Source of the DNA: Niallia nealsonii
Lineage (GTDB): Bacteria > Bacillota > Bacilli > Bacillales > Cytobacillaceae
Reading direction: 5' to 3'
DNA length: 48,484 nucleotides
Assembly: GCF_002835805.1 (NCBI RefSeq)
Contig: NZ_PISE01000035.1
Location: 1 to 48,484, forward strand
Part shown: positions 37,180 through 45,513 of the stretch, one piece after another
Layout of the letters: each line of letters opens with the position of its first letter
Position numbering within the stretch: position 1 is the first letter of the stretch
Notes under the pieces: model-generated
The model's input: only the letters and a program-made list of their open reading frames with translations
What the model was told of the DNA's origin: nothing
The model's database searches: none
Position numbers and translations under genes: made by a program

Positions 37180-38384
37180 GTCATTTGAAAAAAATGTTAA
37201 CTCCTTTATGGAAGTTAATTTTGTTATTTATGCTAATTGGAGCTGCTTTTGCTTATGCAATGTTTCAAGGAGGTTTTGTCAGCTGGTTTTTATTTTACAG
37301 TTTTCTTCCTTTTGCCGTGTATGGTTTACTATTAGTCCTTTATCCGCTTAGAGATTGGGAGGTCACAAGAAAGCTTGCAAAACATGAATATAATGCGAAA
37401 GAAGTATTAACGGTAGAAATAGAACTGAAAAGAAAAACTTTTATACCGCTTTTTTATTTGCTTGTTGAGGATGGTATAAGTTCTCTATTAACAAATAAAT
37501 CAATGAGTAAAAAACTCTTTTTCCCAGGGTTTAAAAGAACGATTCACTTTACGTATCTACTTGATGAACTGCCTAGAGGAGAGCATGGATTTTACCATAC
37601 TACTATTAAAATAGGTGATCCCTTTGGGTTTATGGAAAAGGAATGGGAAATTCGGAATTTAGAAAAAATTATTGTTTTTCCTGAATATGAGGAAGTTATC
37701 TATAAACCTTTTACCAATCAGTATGAACAGGGAATGGCAGCATCAAAGAATATAATACAAAGAGATACTACTATGGCGGTGGGGATAAGAGAATATCGCC
37801 CTGGTGACCGTTTTTCATGGATTAATTGGAAAGCAAGTGCTAAACGAAATGATATAATGATTAAGGAATTTGAGCAAAGACAAACAGATGATATTTTTGT
37901 TGTGTTGGATTGTAAGGAACATGCTGCTTTTGAAACTATGGTTTCTTTTACAGCTACATTAATTAGATCGATATTAAAAAAAGGAGCACAAGTTGGCTTT
38001 TTATCTATGGAGAAAGAAAAAACAGTTTTTTCGATAAGAGGAGGAGAAGTGCAGCAGCGCCTGCTTTTCCATCATCTAGCGAAACTAAAAAATAATAGCC
38101 CGGTTTCCCTTGTACAATTACTGGAAAGTGAATTTTTTACTTTTCAGCAAAACACAACGATAATGCTAGTTACTGCTGATCTTTCAAAGGAACTAATAAA
38201 GGCAGTGAGTTTGTTGGCTGGCCAAAAATATAATCTGAATATATTTTTGGTCAAAGACAGCAATAAAGGGTTATCAAATGAAGAGATGCTTTTAAAAAGC
38301 GAGGCATTTAGAAGTAGGGTCCGTGTAATTCTTATCGAAAAAGGCAGGTTTCAGGATGCGTTTTTGGAGGTGGAAACACGATGA
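37176..38384 (+). CDS. yeaD: DUF58 domain protein (YeaD-like)
   Basis: A 402-residue membrane-anchored protein with two N-terminal hydrophobic segments (LILLFMLIGAAFAYAMF and GFVSWFLFYSFLPFAVYGLLLVLY), a beta-rich middle part, and the DUF58 motif VGIREYRPGDRFSWINWKASAKRNDIMIKEFE around residues 200-232. A vWA-like fold follows (VVLDCKEH). It is a partner of MoxR ATPases. It overlaps both neighbours by four bases, so production is coupled. The biological client of the system is unknown. Confidence 0.9.
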   Translation: MSHLKKMLTPLWKLILLFMLIGAAFAYAMFQGGFVSWFLFYSFLPFAVYGLLLVLYPLRDWEVTRKLAKHEYNAKEVLTVEIELKRKTFIPLFYLLVEDGISSLLTNKSMSKKLFFPGFKRTIHFTYLLDELPRGEHGFYHTTIKIGDPFGFMEKEWEIRNLEKIIVFPEYEEVIYKPFTNQYEQGMAASKNIIQRDTTMAVGIREYRPGDRFSWINWKASAKRNDIMIKEFEQRQTDDIFVVLDCKEHAAFETMVSFTATLIRSILKKGAQVGFLSMEKEKTVFSIRGGEVQQRLLFHHLAKLKNNSPVSLVQLLESEFFTFQQNTTIMLVTADLSKELIKAVSLLAGQKYNLNIFLVKDSNKGLSNEEMLLKSEAFRSRVRVILIEKGRFQDAFLEVETR

Positions 38385-40603
38385 ATCAAAAGCTGGAATC
38401 GAAGAAGACTATTTTCAATTTTATTCTTTATGCATTAGGTTTTTTTCTTGTTTGGGAATGGTTAAGGCCAATTGAAAAACTAACGAATACTGGCCATATT
38501 GCTGTTTTCATTTCTTTTCTATTGCTTGCACTTATACTTGCTTTTTTACAAGTTCCACCCATTTTAAGTGGGGGAATAAAAAGCGTTTATATTCTCTTTA
38601 TGTTGCAGCATTTATATGATGAATCTTCTTTTCTTACCTTTCATTGGATAAGTATGTTTTTAGAAGAAATAGCAGCAAATTTTGCAATAATGTTTGATAC
38701 GAATTGGCCGGAGATGTCTAATTTATTCAAAAGTTTATTGTTTTTTATTTTATTATGGCTAATGTGCTATTTAATTGACTACTGGTTAATAAAAAAAAGA
38801 AAAATATTTACTTTTTTGTTATTAACAATGATTTATATAACGGTATTAGATACCTTTACTCCTTATAGTGCAAATGAATCGATAGTAAGAACCGTTATTA
38901 TTGGGTTTATTATAATGGGGATGTTGACGTTTTTACGTTTAAAGGAGCGAGAAGGAGGAGTTTTGAGAGAGCGATACCTTTTTAAGTGGATGCTGCCATT
39001 ATTAGTTTTTATAGCAATAAGCGCAATTTTGGGCTATTTGGCTCCAAAAGCAGAACCAAGGTGGCCAGATCCAGTTCCTTTTATCCAATCATTAAATGAG
39101 AATGCTGGTGGAGATGATCAAACAAAAGGTGGTCAGCGGGTAGGGTATAGTGTAGATGATTCTCAGTTAGGAGGACCTTTTAAAGGGGATGATACTGTTG
39201 TGTTTCAAGCGCAGACATCAGCTCCTCATTATTGGAAGGTAGAAACAAAAGATACCTATACTGGAAAAGGGTGGATCCAGTCGGAGCAATCTATCGAAGC
39301 AAATGAACTGGGCAAAGAAACGATAGAGGAAGGGGCGGAAATACCGTTTGTTTCTTTTGAAGAAGGTGGGAAAGTAAAGTTTGCTGAATATAAAAGCAGT
39401 GTGGAGTTTGAGGAGCCTTTCTCTTATCTTTTATATCCTTTAGGTGTAGAATCTATAATAGATGTAGAATCGACACTTGAACTAGAGAAGGGGATCGAAC
39501 GGATTACGCCTACGTTTCCTGTGAAGAGTTACAGTGTAAGATTTAATAAGCCTGAATATAGCCTAGAGGCTTTGACGACTGACAATTTCAGCACATTTGT
39601 TCAAGAGAATCAAGAGATGGCTCAAAGGTACTTGCAGCTTCCAGATACTTTGCCCAAGCGGGTGATAGATTTAGCAGCAGAGATTACTGCGAACGAAGAT
39701 AATTCGTTTAGTAAAGCACGTGCAATTGAAAAATATTTTTCCCAAAATGGGTTTGTATATAGTAAGGAAAATGTAGCAGTGCCAAGTGAAGAAGATGATT
39801 ATGTCGACCAGTTTTTATTTGAAACAAAAAGCGGGTACTGTGATAACTATTCTACCTCTATGGTGACATTACTGCGGTCAATTGGCATTCCTGCAAGATG
39901 GGTAAAAGGTTTCACAGAAGGAGAAGCAATTAAAAAAAGCACAGATGGCGATGTATATGAAGTAACAAATAATAACGCCCATTCTTGGGTAGAAGCATAT
40001 TTCCCCAATGTTGGCTGGGTATCATTTGAACCTACTCAAGGATTTGCGAATGAAAATACGTATATAAATGATGTCCAAAATGAGGTCAACCAAGAAGAAT
40101 CTAATCAGCAGACAGAAGAGACAGAAAAAAAGCAGGAAACGCCACAGGCCTCTCAAAAGGAAGAACAACAAAATGCTTTTACGGAAAAAGAGGAATCTTC
40201 TGTTTTGGGAGCAAAGGTTAAAAGGTTTGTTGAGGATAATTGGAAATGGATGGTGCTAGGTGGAGCGTTGATTCTTGTAATAAGCTTGTTGCTTTACAGA
40301 TACCGCTATAAATGGCTGCCTCATTATTATATTTGGGAATTTAATCACACAAAAACCAATAAGGACTTTCCAGAAGCCTATTTAGTATTGCTTAAAATAT
40401 TGGAAGTTTCCGGTATGAAGAAACAAAAAAATATTACATTAAGAGAATATGCGAAACAAATAGACCATCTTCTTGATACAGAAGAGATGGTGATTTTAAC
40501 AGCTAACTATGAAGAGTTTTTATATAAAGGAGCTGTTTATAGCGGCGATTGGAATGAATTGAGAGAATTGTGGGAAAATTTAATTAAAAAAACAACTGCT
40601 TGA
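38381..40603 (+). CDS. yebA: membrane-bound transglutaminase-like protein (YebA/TgpA type)
   Basis: A 740-residue protein with about six N-terminal membrane helices (residues about 12-220), an outward-facing transglutaminase-like domain and a C-terminal membrane helix (WMVLGGALILVISLLLYRY near residue 630) before a cytoplasmic DUF4129-like tail. Catalytic Cys lies in TKSGYCDNYSTSMV and His in NNNAHSWVEAYFPNVGW. A Glu/Gln-rich linker separates the domain from the last helix. It is the third gene of the MoxR operon; its TGA stop is embedded in the TTGACC -35 of the guaA promoter. Confidence 0.9.
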   Translation: MNQKLESKKTIFNFILYALGFFLVWEWLRPIEKLTNTGHIAVFISFLLLALILAFLQVPPILSGGIKSVYILFMLQHLYDESSFLTFHWISMFLEEIAANFAIMFDTNWPEMSNLFKSLLFFILLWLMCYLIDYWLIKKRKIFTFLLLTMIYITVLDTFTPYSANESIVRTVIIGFIIMGMLTFLRLKEREGGVLRERYLFKWMLPLLVFIAISAILGYLAPKAEPRWPDPVPFIQSLNENAGGDDQTKGGQRVGYSVDDSQLGGPFKGDDTVVFQAQTSAPHYWKVETKDTYTGKGWIQSEQSIEANELGKETIEEGAEIPFVSFEEGGKVKFAEYKSSVEFEEPFSYLLYPLGVESIIDVESTLELEKGIERITPTFPVKSYSVRFNKPEYSLEALTTDNFSTFVQENQEMAQRYLQLPDTLPKRVIDLAAEITANEDNSFSKARAIEKYFSQNGFVYSKENVAVPSEEDDYVDQFLFETKSGYCDNYSTSMVTLLRSIGIPARWVKGFTEGEAIKKSTDGDVYEVTNNNAHSWVEAYFPNVGWVSFEPTQGFANENTYINDVQNEVNQEESNQQTEETEKKQETPQASQKEEQQNAFTEKEESSVLGAKVKRFVEDNWKWMVLGGALILVISLLLYRYRYKWLPHYYIWEFNHTKTNKDFPEAYLVLLKILEVSGMKKQKNITLREYAKQIDHLLDTEEMVILTANYEEFLYKGAVYSGDWNELRELWENLIKKTTA

Positions 40604-40629
40604 CCAGTAATTCGACATGTTGTTACAAT
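40600..40629 (+). promoter_or_regulatory. guaA promoter
   Basis: TTGACC (40600-40605), an 18-base spacer and TACAAT (40624-40629) with an extended TG at 40621-40622. The predicted start is about 12 bases before the riboswitch. The -35 contains the stop codon of the upstream gene. Confidence 0.65.
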
Positions 40630-40647
40630 GTTCTCATCTGTATAAAA

Positions 40648-40718
40648 CCTTCATATATCCTCGATAATATGGTTCGAGAGTTTCTACCAGATCACCATAA
40701 ATGATCTGACTATGAAGG
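40648..40718 (+). ncRNA. guanine-class purine riboswitch, guaA leader
   Basis: The purine aptamer is complete: P1 CCTTCATA/TATGAAGG, loop L2 in ATATGGTTCGAGAG, core GTTTCTACC, P3 AGATCACCATAAATGATCT and junction GACTATG. A C at the ligand-discriminating junction position (GAC, not GAT) predicts guanine/hypoxanthine binding. The 3' part of P1, ATGAAGGCAG, can instead pair with CTGCCTTCAT (40794-40803) in the terminator, so ligand binding should permit termination. Confidence 0.93.
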
Positions 40719-40783
40719 CAGGTTAAAGTCTTTTGCTATATAGAAACTTACTTGAGGAAGGTTTACTATATATTGGCATTAGG

Positions 40784-40833
40784 GACTAGAATTCTGCCTT
40801 CATTTATTAGAAGGGGGTATTCTAGTCTTTTTT
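40784..40833 (+). terminator. expression-platform terminator of the guaA riboswitch
   Basis: GACTAGAAT with inner CCTTC pairs with GAAGG and ATTCTAGTC around a short loop and is followed by T6G. Its 5' side contains CTGCCTTCAT, the antiterminator partner of the aptamer P1 3' strand. Confidence 0.88.
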
Positions 40834-40941
40834 GTTTTTGCTTGGCTAGAATAAATTATCTTTTTAGCATGATTTTTTATAGTTAAGAAAAGGATAGTAA
40901 ATAGGATAGGTTTAAATAGACTAATCTTTGAGGTGAATGGA

Positions 40942-42492
40942 ATGGGGAAAGCTAGTATTGAAGGTCAAGAAATGATTGTTGTTCTTGATTTTGGTAGTCA
41001 ATATAATCAATTGATTACAAGACGTATAAGAGAGTTTGGTGTGTATAGTGAATTGCATCCGCACACTATTACAGCAGAAGAAATTAAAGCATTGAAACCA
41101 TCTGGAATTATTTTCTCCGGTGGACCAAACAGTGTGTATGGTGAAAATGCTTTTGGCTGTGATGAAAAGATATTCGATCTAGATTTGCCGATTTTTGGTA
41201 TTTGTTATGGCATGCAGCTTATGACAAAACATTTAGGCGGAAAAGTAGAAAAAGCAAAACACAGTGAATATGGTAAAGCGGTTTTAACAATTGAACATGA
41301 TAATAAGCTTTTTGCTGAACTGCCAAAAGAGCAAACGGTTTGGATGAGTCATGGTGATTTAGTAGTAGAAGCACCTGCTGGATTTAGAGTGGATGCAACA
41401 AATGTTTCTTGTCCGATTGCTGCAATGAGCAATGAAGAAGCAGGGTTATATGCTGTTCAATTCCATCCAGAAGTTCGTCATTCTGTTTATGGTAATGATA
41501 TGTTGAAAAACTTTGTATTTGGCATTTGTGGCTGTAAAGGCGACTGGTCCATGGAAAACTTCATTGAAATTGAAATGGAAAAAATCCGTCAAACTGTTGG
41601 AGATAAAAAAGTTCTTTGCGCACTTAGCGGTGGAGTAGATTCTTCTGTTGTAGCAGTATTGATTCATAAAGCAATTGGTGACCAACTTACTTGTATCTTC
41701 GTAGATCATGGGTTATTGCGTAAAGATGAAGCAGAAGGTGTTATGAAAACTTTTACAGAAGGCTTTAATATGAACGTAATTAAAGTCGATGCAAAAGAAC
41801 GTTTCATGGCTAAACTAGAAGGTGTAAGCGATCCGGAGCGAAAACGTAAAATTATCGGTAATGAATTTATTTATGTTTTTGATGATGAAGCAACTAAATT
41901 GGAAGGAATTGACTTCTTGGCGCAAGGTACACTGTATACAGATATTATTGAAAGTGGTACTGCAACTGCTCAAACAATTAAATCCCATCATAATGTTGGG
42001 GGACTTCCAGAAGATATGCAGTTCCAATTAATTGAGCCATTAAATACATTATTTAAAGATGAAGTAAGAGCTTTAGGAACAGAATTAGGAATTGAGGATG
42101 ATATCGTATGGAGACAACCATTCCCAGGTCCTGGTTTAGGGATTCGTGTCCTAGGCGCTATTACGGAAGAAAAATTGGAGATTGTTCGTGAATCGGATGC
42201 AATCTTACGTGAAGAAGTGAAAAAAGCAGGATTAGAACGTGATATTTGGCAGTATTTCACTGTGCTTCCTGATATTCGCAGTGTAGGAGTTATGGGTGAT
42301 GCTCGTACGTATGATTACACAATAGGTATCCGTGCTGTCACTTCTATTGACGGAATGACTTCTGACTGGGCAAGAATGCCTTGGGATGTCCTTGAAGTAA
42401 TTTCTACAAGAATTGTAAATGAAGTCCGACATATCAATAGAGTAGTGTATGACATTACTAGTAAGCCGCCAGCAACTATTGAGTGGGAGTAA
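40942..42492 (+). CDS. guaA: GMP synthase (glutamine-hydrolysing)
   Basis: A 516-residue enzyme that converts XMP to GMP using glutamine and ATP. The N-terminal GATase has nucleophile C88 (FGICYGMQ) and His in VQFHPEV. The ATP-pyrophosphatase domain has the PP-loop [10 protein letters not shown] near residue 228, and the C-terminal dimerisation domain ends [11 protein letters not shown] 40942 is used because GAGGTG ends 6 bases upstream; an in-frame GTG at 40933 overlaps that site. It is controlled by a guanine riboswitch, so its own end product limits expression. Confidence 0.97.
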   Translation: MGKASIEGQEMIVVLDFGSQYNQLITRRIREFGVYSELHPHTITAEEIKALKPSGIIFSGGPNSVYGENAFGCDEKIFDLDLPIFGICYGMQLMTKHLGGKVEKAKHSEYGKAVLTIEHDNKLFAELPKEQTVWMSHGDLVVEAPAGFRVDATNVSCPIAAMSNEEAGLYAVQFHPEVRHSVYGNDMLKNFVFGICGCKGDWSMENFIEIEMEKIRQTVGDKKVLCALSGGVDSSVVAVLIHKAIGDQLTCIFVDHGLLRKDEAEGVMKTFTEGFNMNVIKVDAKERFMAKLEGVSDPERKRKIIGNEFIYVFDDEATKLEGIDFLAQGTLYTDIIESGTATAQTIKSHHNVGGLPEDMQFQLIEPLNTLFKDEVRALGTELGIEDDIVWRQPFPGPGLGIRVLGAITEEKLEIVRESDAILREEVKKAGLERDIWQYFTVLPDIRSVGVMGDARTYDYTIGIRAVTSIDGMTSDWARMPWDVLEVISTRIVNEVRHINRVVYDITSKPPATIEWE

Positions 42493-42545
42493 TTAAAACT
42501 TAAAGGAGTTGCCTCAAAAGGGCAAATCCACTGAAATTTAAAATT

Positions 42546-42637
42546 AAGAATGTTGATATATTAACATTCTTGGACAAGAAAAGGGGCATCCAGTAGCTGG
42601 GAATGATCGGCTTACAGGACAGCCCCTTTGAGTTTTT
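42546..42637 (+). terminator. compound hairpin region and terminator after guaA
   Basis: AAGAATGTT/AACATTCTT (42546-42571) forms a first hairpin. AAAGGGGC (42580-42587) pairs with GCCCCTTT (42621-42628) around a structured 33-base loop, followed by GAGTTTTTTG. The outer CTCAAA (42513-42518) can also pair with TTTGAG (42626-42631). Larger than a normal terminator. Confidence 0.6.
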
Positions 42638-42703
42638 TGTTTTAAGTTCATCACAAATAGCAAATAATATGCATGGAACTATTCATCTATGGGGAAAATA
42701 TAT

Positions 42704-42743
42704 AAACGAACATTAAAGAGTAAAAAATAAAAAATGTTCGTAA
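42704..42743. promoter_or_regulatory. candidate PurBox pair (PurR) upstream of pbuG
   Basis: AAACGAACATT (42704-42714) and AATGTTCGTAA (42733-42743) are inverted CGAA-core boxes, 18 bases apart, directly upstream of the pbuG -35. This is the arrangement bound by PurR in B. subtilis purine genes. PurR would repress the permease when PRPP is low. Confidence 0.75.
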
Positions 42744-42749
42744 TTTATA

Positions 42750-42778
42750 TTGACGTAAATTTCCCAAGCTGATACACT
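42750..42778 (+). promoter_or_regulatory. pbuG promoter
   Basis: TTGACG (42750-42755), 17-base spacer, TACACT (42773-42778). It starts 7 bases after the PurBox pair and leads into the riboswitch. Confidence 0.8.
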
Positions 42779-42801
42779 GGATTAGCAGCAAAGAGATTTA
42801 T

Positions 42802-42872
42802 ACTCGTATAATATTGGGAAATATGGTCCAAGAGTTTCTACCGAGCTACCGTAAATAGCTTGACTACGAGGT
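42802..42872 (+). ncRNA. guanine-class purine riboswitch, pbuG leader
   Basis: Same architecture as the guaA leader: P1 ACTCGTA with TACGAG(G)T, L2 in ATATGGTCCAAGAG, core GTTTCTACC, P3 GAGCTACCGTAAATAGCTT and junction GACTACG, again with C at the discriminating position. Its expression platform ends in the terminator at 42953-42985. Confidence 0.92.
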
Positions 42873-42952
42873 AAGTGTTTATAGAGGGAAGTATTTGATC
42901 TTATCATTTCTTTTATTCTAATTTCCCTGGCTATCTCACACAACCCTTAGTC

Positions 42953-42985
42953 AACGCTCCGTATAATTTTTGGAGTGTTTTTTCA
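42953..42985 (+). terminator. expression-platform terminator of the pbuG riboswitch
   Basis: AACGCTCC pairs with GGAGTGTT (one G:U pair) around an 11-base loop and is followed by a run of Ts, 32 bases before the pbuG start. Confidence 0.8.
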
Positions 42986-43016
42986 TTTTTTACAGCAGAA
43001 GAGAGGGGCAAATAGA

Positions 43017-44345
43017 ATGAAGAAGTTTTTCAAATTTGAAGAACTAGGCACAAATTATCGTAAAGAGTTTTTAGGTGGATTCACTACCTTTTTAGCAATG
43101 GCATATATTCTAGCAGTTAATCCATTTACGTTAACGCTTGGAGATATAAAAGATCTTGATTCAGCATTGCGCATGGACTATGGAGCTGTATTCGTAGCAA
43201 CTGCCCTAGCAGCTGCAGTCGGTTCTTTAATTATGGGGCTGTTTGCTAATTACCCTATTGCTTTGGCTCCAGGTTTAGGATTAAATGCATTTTTTGCCTA
43301 TACAGTTGTGCTAACGCAGGGGCAGCCTTGGCAGCATGGATTAGCAGCCGTTTTTATTTCTAGTGTATTTTTCTTTTTATTGACCATTACGGGACTTCGT
43401 GAAAAATTAATTAATGCTATTCCTGTGGAGTTAAAGCTTGCAGTTGGTGCTGGAATAGGATTGTTTATTACATTTATCGGATTGCAAAATTCCGGAATTA
43501 TTGTGGATAATCCAGCAACATTGGTGCATATTGGGGATTTAACAAACCCTAGTACATTGTTGGCTGTTTTTGGTATCTTTGTGACTGTTATATTAATGGT
43601 AAGAGGCATTCATGGCGGCGTGTTTTATGGAATGATTATCACGGCAGTTGTAGGGATGATTTTTGGTGTTATTGATACACCGTCTAAAGTAGTAGATTCT
43701 GTGCCAAGCCTTGCTCCAACATTTGGAGAATTATTTTCAGCATTTGGAGATAGCAGTTTTTATACACAAAGTATGCTAGTTGTTATTTTGACTTTCTTGT
43801 TTGTAGATTTCTTTGATAATGCAGGTACGCTTGTAGCAGTAACAAACCAAGCTGGACTAATGAAAGACAATAAATTGCCAAGAGCGGGAAAAGCGCTGTT
43901 AGCTGACTCTGTTGCTTCTATGGTGGGCTCTATTTTTGGAACGTCTACTACTACTTCCTTTATTGAATCATCTGCAGGGGTAGCAGCGGGAGCAAGAACT
44001 GGATTTGCTTCAGTGGTGACAGCCGGTTTCTTCCTTTTATCACTATTCTTTTTTCCGCTGTTGTCAGTAGTTACATCTGCTGTTACAACACCAGCCTTAG
44101 TAGTTGTAGGGGTTTTGATGGTTTCTTCTTTAGGAAAAATTGATTGGACAAAATTTGAAGTTGCTGTACCAGCATTTTTAACCATCATTGTAATGCCTTT
44201 AACATATAGTATTGCTACAGGTATTGCAGCTGGATTCTTATTCTATCCTATTACGATGATTGTTAAAGGTCGCGCAAAAGAGATTAATCCAATAATGTAT
44301 GTATTCTTTGTTATCTTTGCGCTTTATTTTATTTTCTTGCAATAG
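43017..44345 (+). CDS. pbuG: hypoxanthine/guanine permease PbuG
   Basis: A 442-residue, about 12-14-helix transporter of the AzgA-like NCS2 family. It starts MKKFFKFEELGTNYRKEFLGGFTTFLAMAYI and has the signature segments APGLGLNAFFAYTVVL near residue 83 and FVDFFDNAGTLVAVTNQAGL near residue 263, plus GTSTTTSFIESSAGVAAGARTG. It imports hypoxanthine and guanine for salvage. ATG 43017 follows GAGGGG. Regulation by PurR and by a guanine riboswitch, as seen in its leader, fits end-product control. Same position next to guaA as in B. subtilis. Confidence 0.95.
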   Translation: MKKFFKFEELGTNYRKEFLGGFTTFLAMAYILAVNPFTLTLGDIKDLDSALRMDYGAVFVATALAAAVGSLIMGLFANYPIALAPGLGLNAFFAYTVVLTQGQPWQHGLAAVFISSVFFFLLTITGLREKLINAIPVELKLAVGAGIGLFITFIGLQNSGIIVDNPATLVHIGDLTNPSTLLAVFGIFVTVILMVRGIHGGVFYGMIITAVVGMIFGVIDTPSKVVDSVPSLAPTFGELFSAFGDSSFYTQSMLVVILTFLFVDFFDNAGTLVAVTNQAGLMKDNKLPRAGKALLADSVASMVGSIFGTSTTTSFIESSAGVAAGARTGFASVVTAGFFLLSLFFFPLLSVVTSAVTTPALVVVGVLMVSSLGKIDWTKFEVAVPAFLTIIVMPLTYSIATGIAAGFLFYPITMIVKGRAKEINPIMYVFFVIFALYFIFLQ

Positions 44346-44357
44346 TGTAATAGGGAC

Positions 44358-44390
44358 AAAAAAGGGACTGCTGAATGCGTCCCTTTTTTT
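44358..44390 (+). terminator. terminator after pbuG
   Basis: AAAAAAGGGAC pairs with GTCCCTTTTTT around a 10-base loop, 12 bases after the stop codon. Confidence 0.93.
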
Positions 44391-44482
44391 GTTTATGGTT
44401 TTAGTATTTTTTCGTTGACTTCCCATACAGACTTTAATAACATTAAATCTATCTAAAAGTCAGTCGGAGCGAGGAAAAGAAT

Positions 44483-45325
44483 ATGCCTAATCTATTAATA
44501 AAAAAAGCACTTAATAATAATGTGCTTATAGCTGAACATTCATCCTATGGAGAAGTTGTTTTAATAGGAAAAGGGATAGGGTTTAATCGAAAAAGAGGAG
44601 ACTTTATTGATACAGATATTGTAGAAAAATTATTTGTTCTAAAAAACGAAAAAGAACAAGTGAATTATTTGAAACTTCTGCCACATGTTGATAATGATTT
44701 GCTAGAAGTTATTATAGCTTCGATTGAACTAATCAAGAGTAAAACTAATGCTGTTTTAAATGAACATATCCATGTTGCGCTTACGGATCATATAATGTTT
44801 GCTGCTTCTAGGCTATCAAATGGATTAGTACTAAACAATCCATTTCTTATAGAAACAAAAGCACTTTATCCATTTGAATATCAAATTGCTGAAGAAGTGG
44901 TTCAATTAATAGAAGAACAAAAGGGACTTCATTTGCCTGTGGGTGAAATCGGTTTCATAGCTCTTCATATTCATAGTGCTATGATGAATAAGGAACTTTC
45001 GGAAGTGAATCAACATTCACAATTGGTTACGAAGTTAGTAAATCTGATTGAAGAGCAGTTGGAAGTGAAAATTGATAAGGATAGTATTGATTATATGAGG
45101 CTTGTGCGTCATTTGCGTTTTACAATTGAACGAGTTCATACAGGGGAAAGAGTGGAAGAACCAGAAAAAATAACTTCCCTATTGAAAGATGAATATCCTA
45201 TATGCTATAATCTCTCATGGAAGCTCATTAAAGTAATGCAACAAACTTTAAAAAAGCAAGTGTACGATGCTGAAGCGGTGTATTTAACGATGCACTTACA
45301 ACGGCTTCAGAAAAAAGTTAAATAG
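44483..45325 (+). CDS. glcT: transcription antiterminator GlcT (BglG family)
   Basis: A 280-residue antiterminator for the glucose PTS operon. The N-terminal RNA-binding domain is followed by two PTS regulation domains with H103 (TDHIMF), H162 (ALHIHS), H210 (VRHLRF) and H271 (TMHLQR). It binds the RAT in the ptsG leader, which starts 16 bases after its stop codon. When glucose is absent, phosphorylation by the glucose permease inhibits it. Distinct from LicT in target specificity, as the two RAT sequences differ. Confidence 0.94.
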   Translation: MPNLLIKKALNNNVLIAEHSSYGEVVLIGKGIGFNRKRGDFIDTDIVEKLFVLKNEKEQVNYLKLLPHVDNDLLEVIIASIELIKSKTNAVLNEHIHVALTDHIMFAASRLSNGLVLNNPFLIETKALYPFEYQIAEEVVQLIEEQKGLHLPVGEIGFIALHIHSAMMNKELSEVNQHSQLVTKLVNLIEEQLEVKIDKDSIDYMRLVRHLRFTIERVHTGERVEEPEKITSLLKDEYPICYNLSWKLIKVMQQTLKKQVYDAEAVYLTMHLQRLQKKVK

Positions 45326-45340
45326 CTATTATCTTAATAA

Positions 45341-45451
45341 ACGTGTTACTGATTCGATCAGGCATGAGTGAAAAAGATGATTGATTTAAGAGTTTTAGGG
45401 CAATATATCCCTATAACTTCTTTCAGTTATCTTCACTCATGCCTGTTTTTT
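45341..45451 (+). promoter_or_regulatory. GlcT-type RAT and overlapping terminator, ptsG leader
   Basis: ACGTGTTACTGATTCGATCA followed by GGCATGAGTG (45341-45370) matches the known B. subtilis ptsG RAT as I recall it. CAGGCATGAGTGAA (45359-45372) is also the 5' arm of a 14-bp perfect terminator stem closed by TTCACTCATGCCTG (45432-45445) and T6G. GlcT binding prevents the terminator. A -10-like TATTAT at 45327-45332 could start the leader about 2 bases before the RAT. Confidence 0.93.
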
Positions 45452-45513
45452 GTTTGTTTGGGATTTCTTGACAACGCTTTTATGAGCTAAATAATTTTTA
45501 GGAGGAAAACTGA

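Noticed and set aside
42501-42637. Region after guaA as an insertion sequence
   Set aside because: Only one end resembles a transposon terminus from memory; no terminal inverted repeats of equal length, target duplication or transposase were found.
43760-44188. Minus-strand frame of 142 codons opposite pbuG
   Set aside because: Antisense shadow of the permease gene with low-complexity Thr/Ala content and no start signals.
45468-45495. TTGACA-16-AATAAT between the ptsG terminator and the ptsG start
   Set aside because: Transcription from it would start at about 45502, inside the GGAGG ribosome binding site, so the transcript could not be translated normally. Probably coincidental or overlapping a degenerate cre site.
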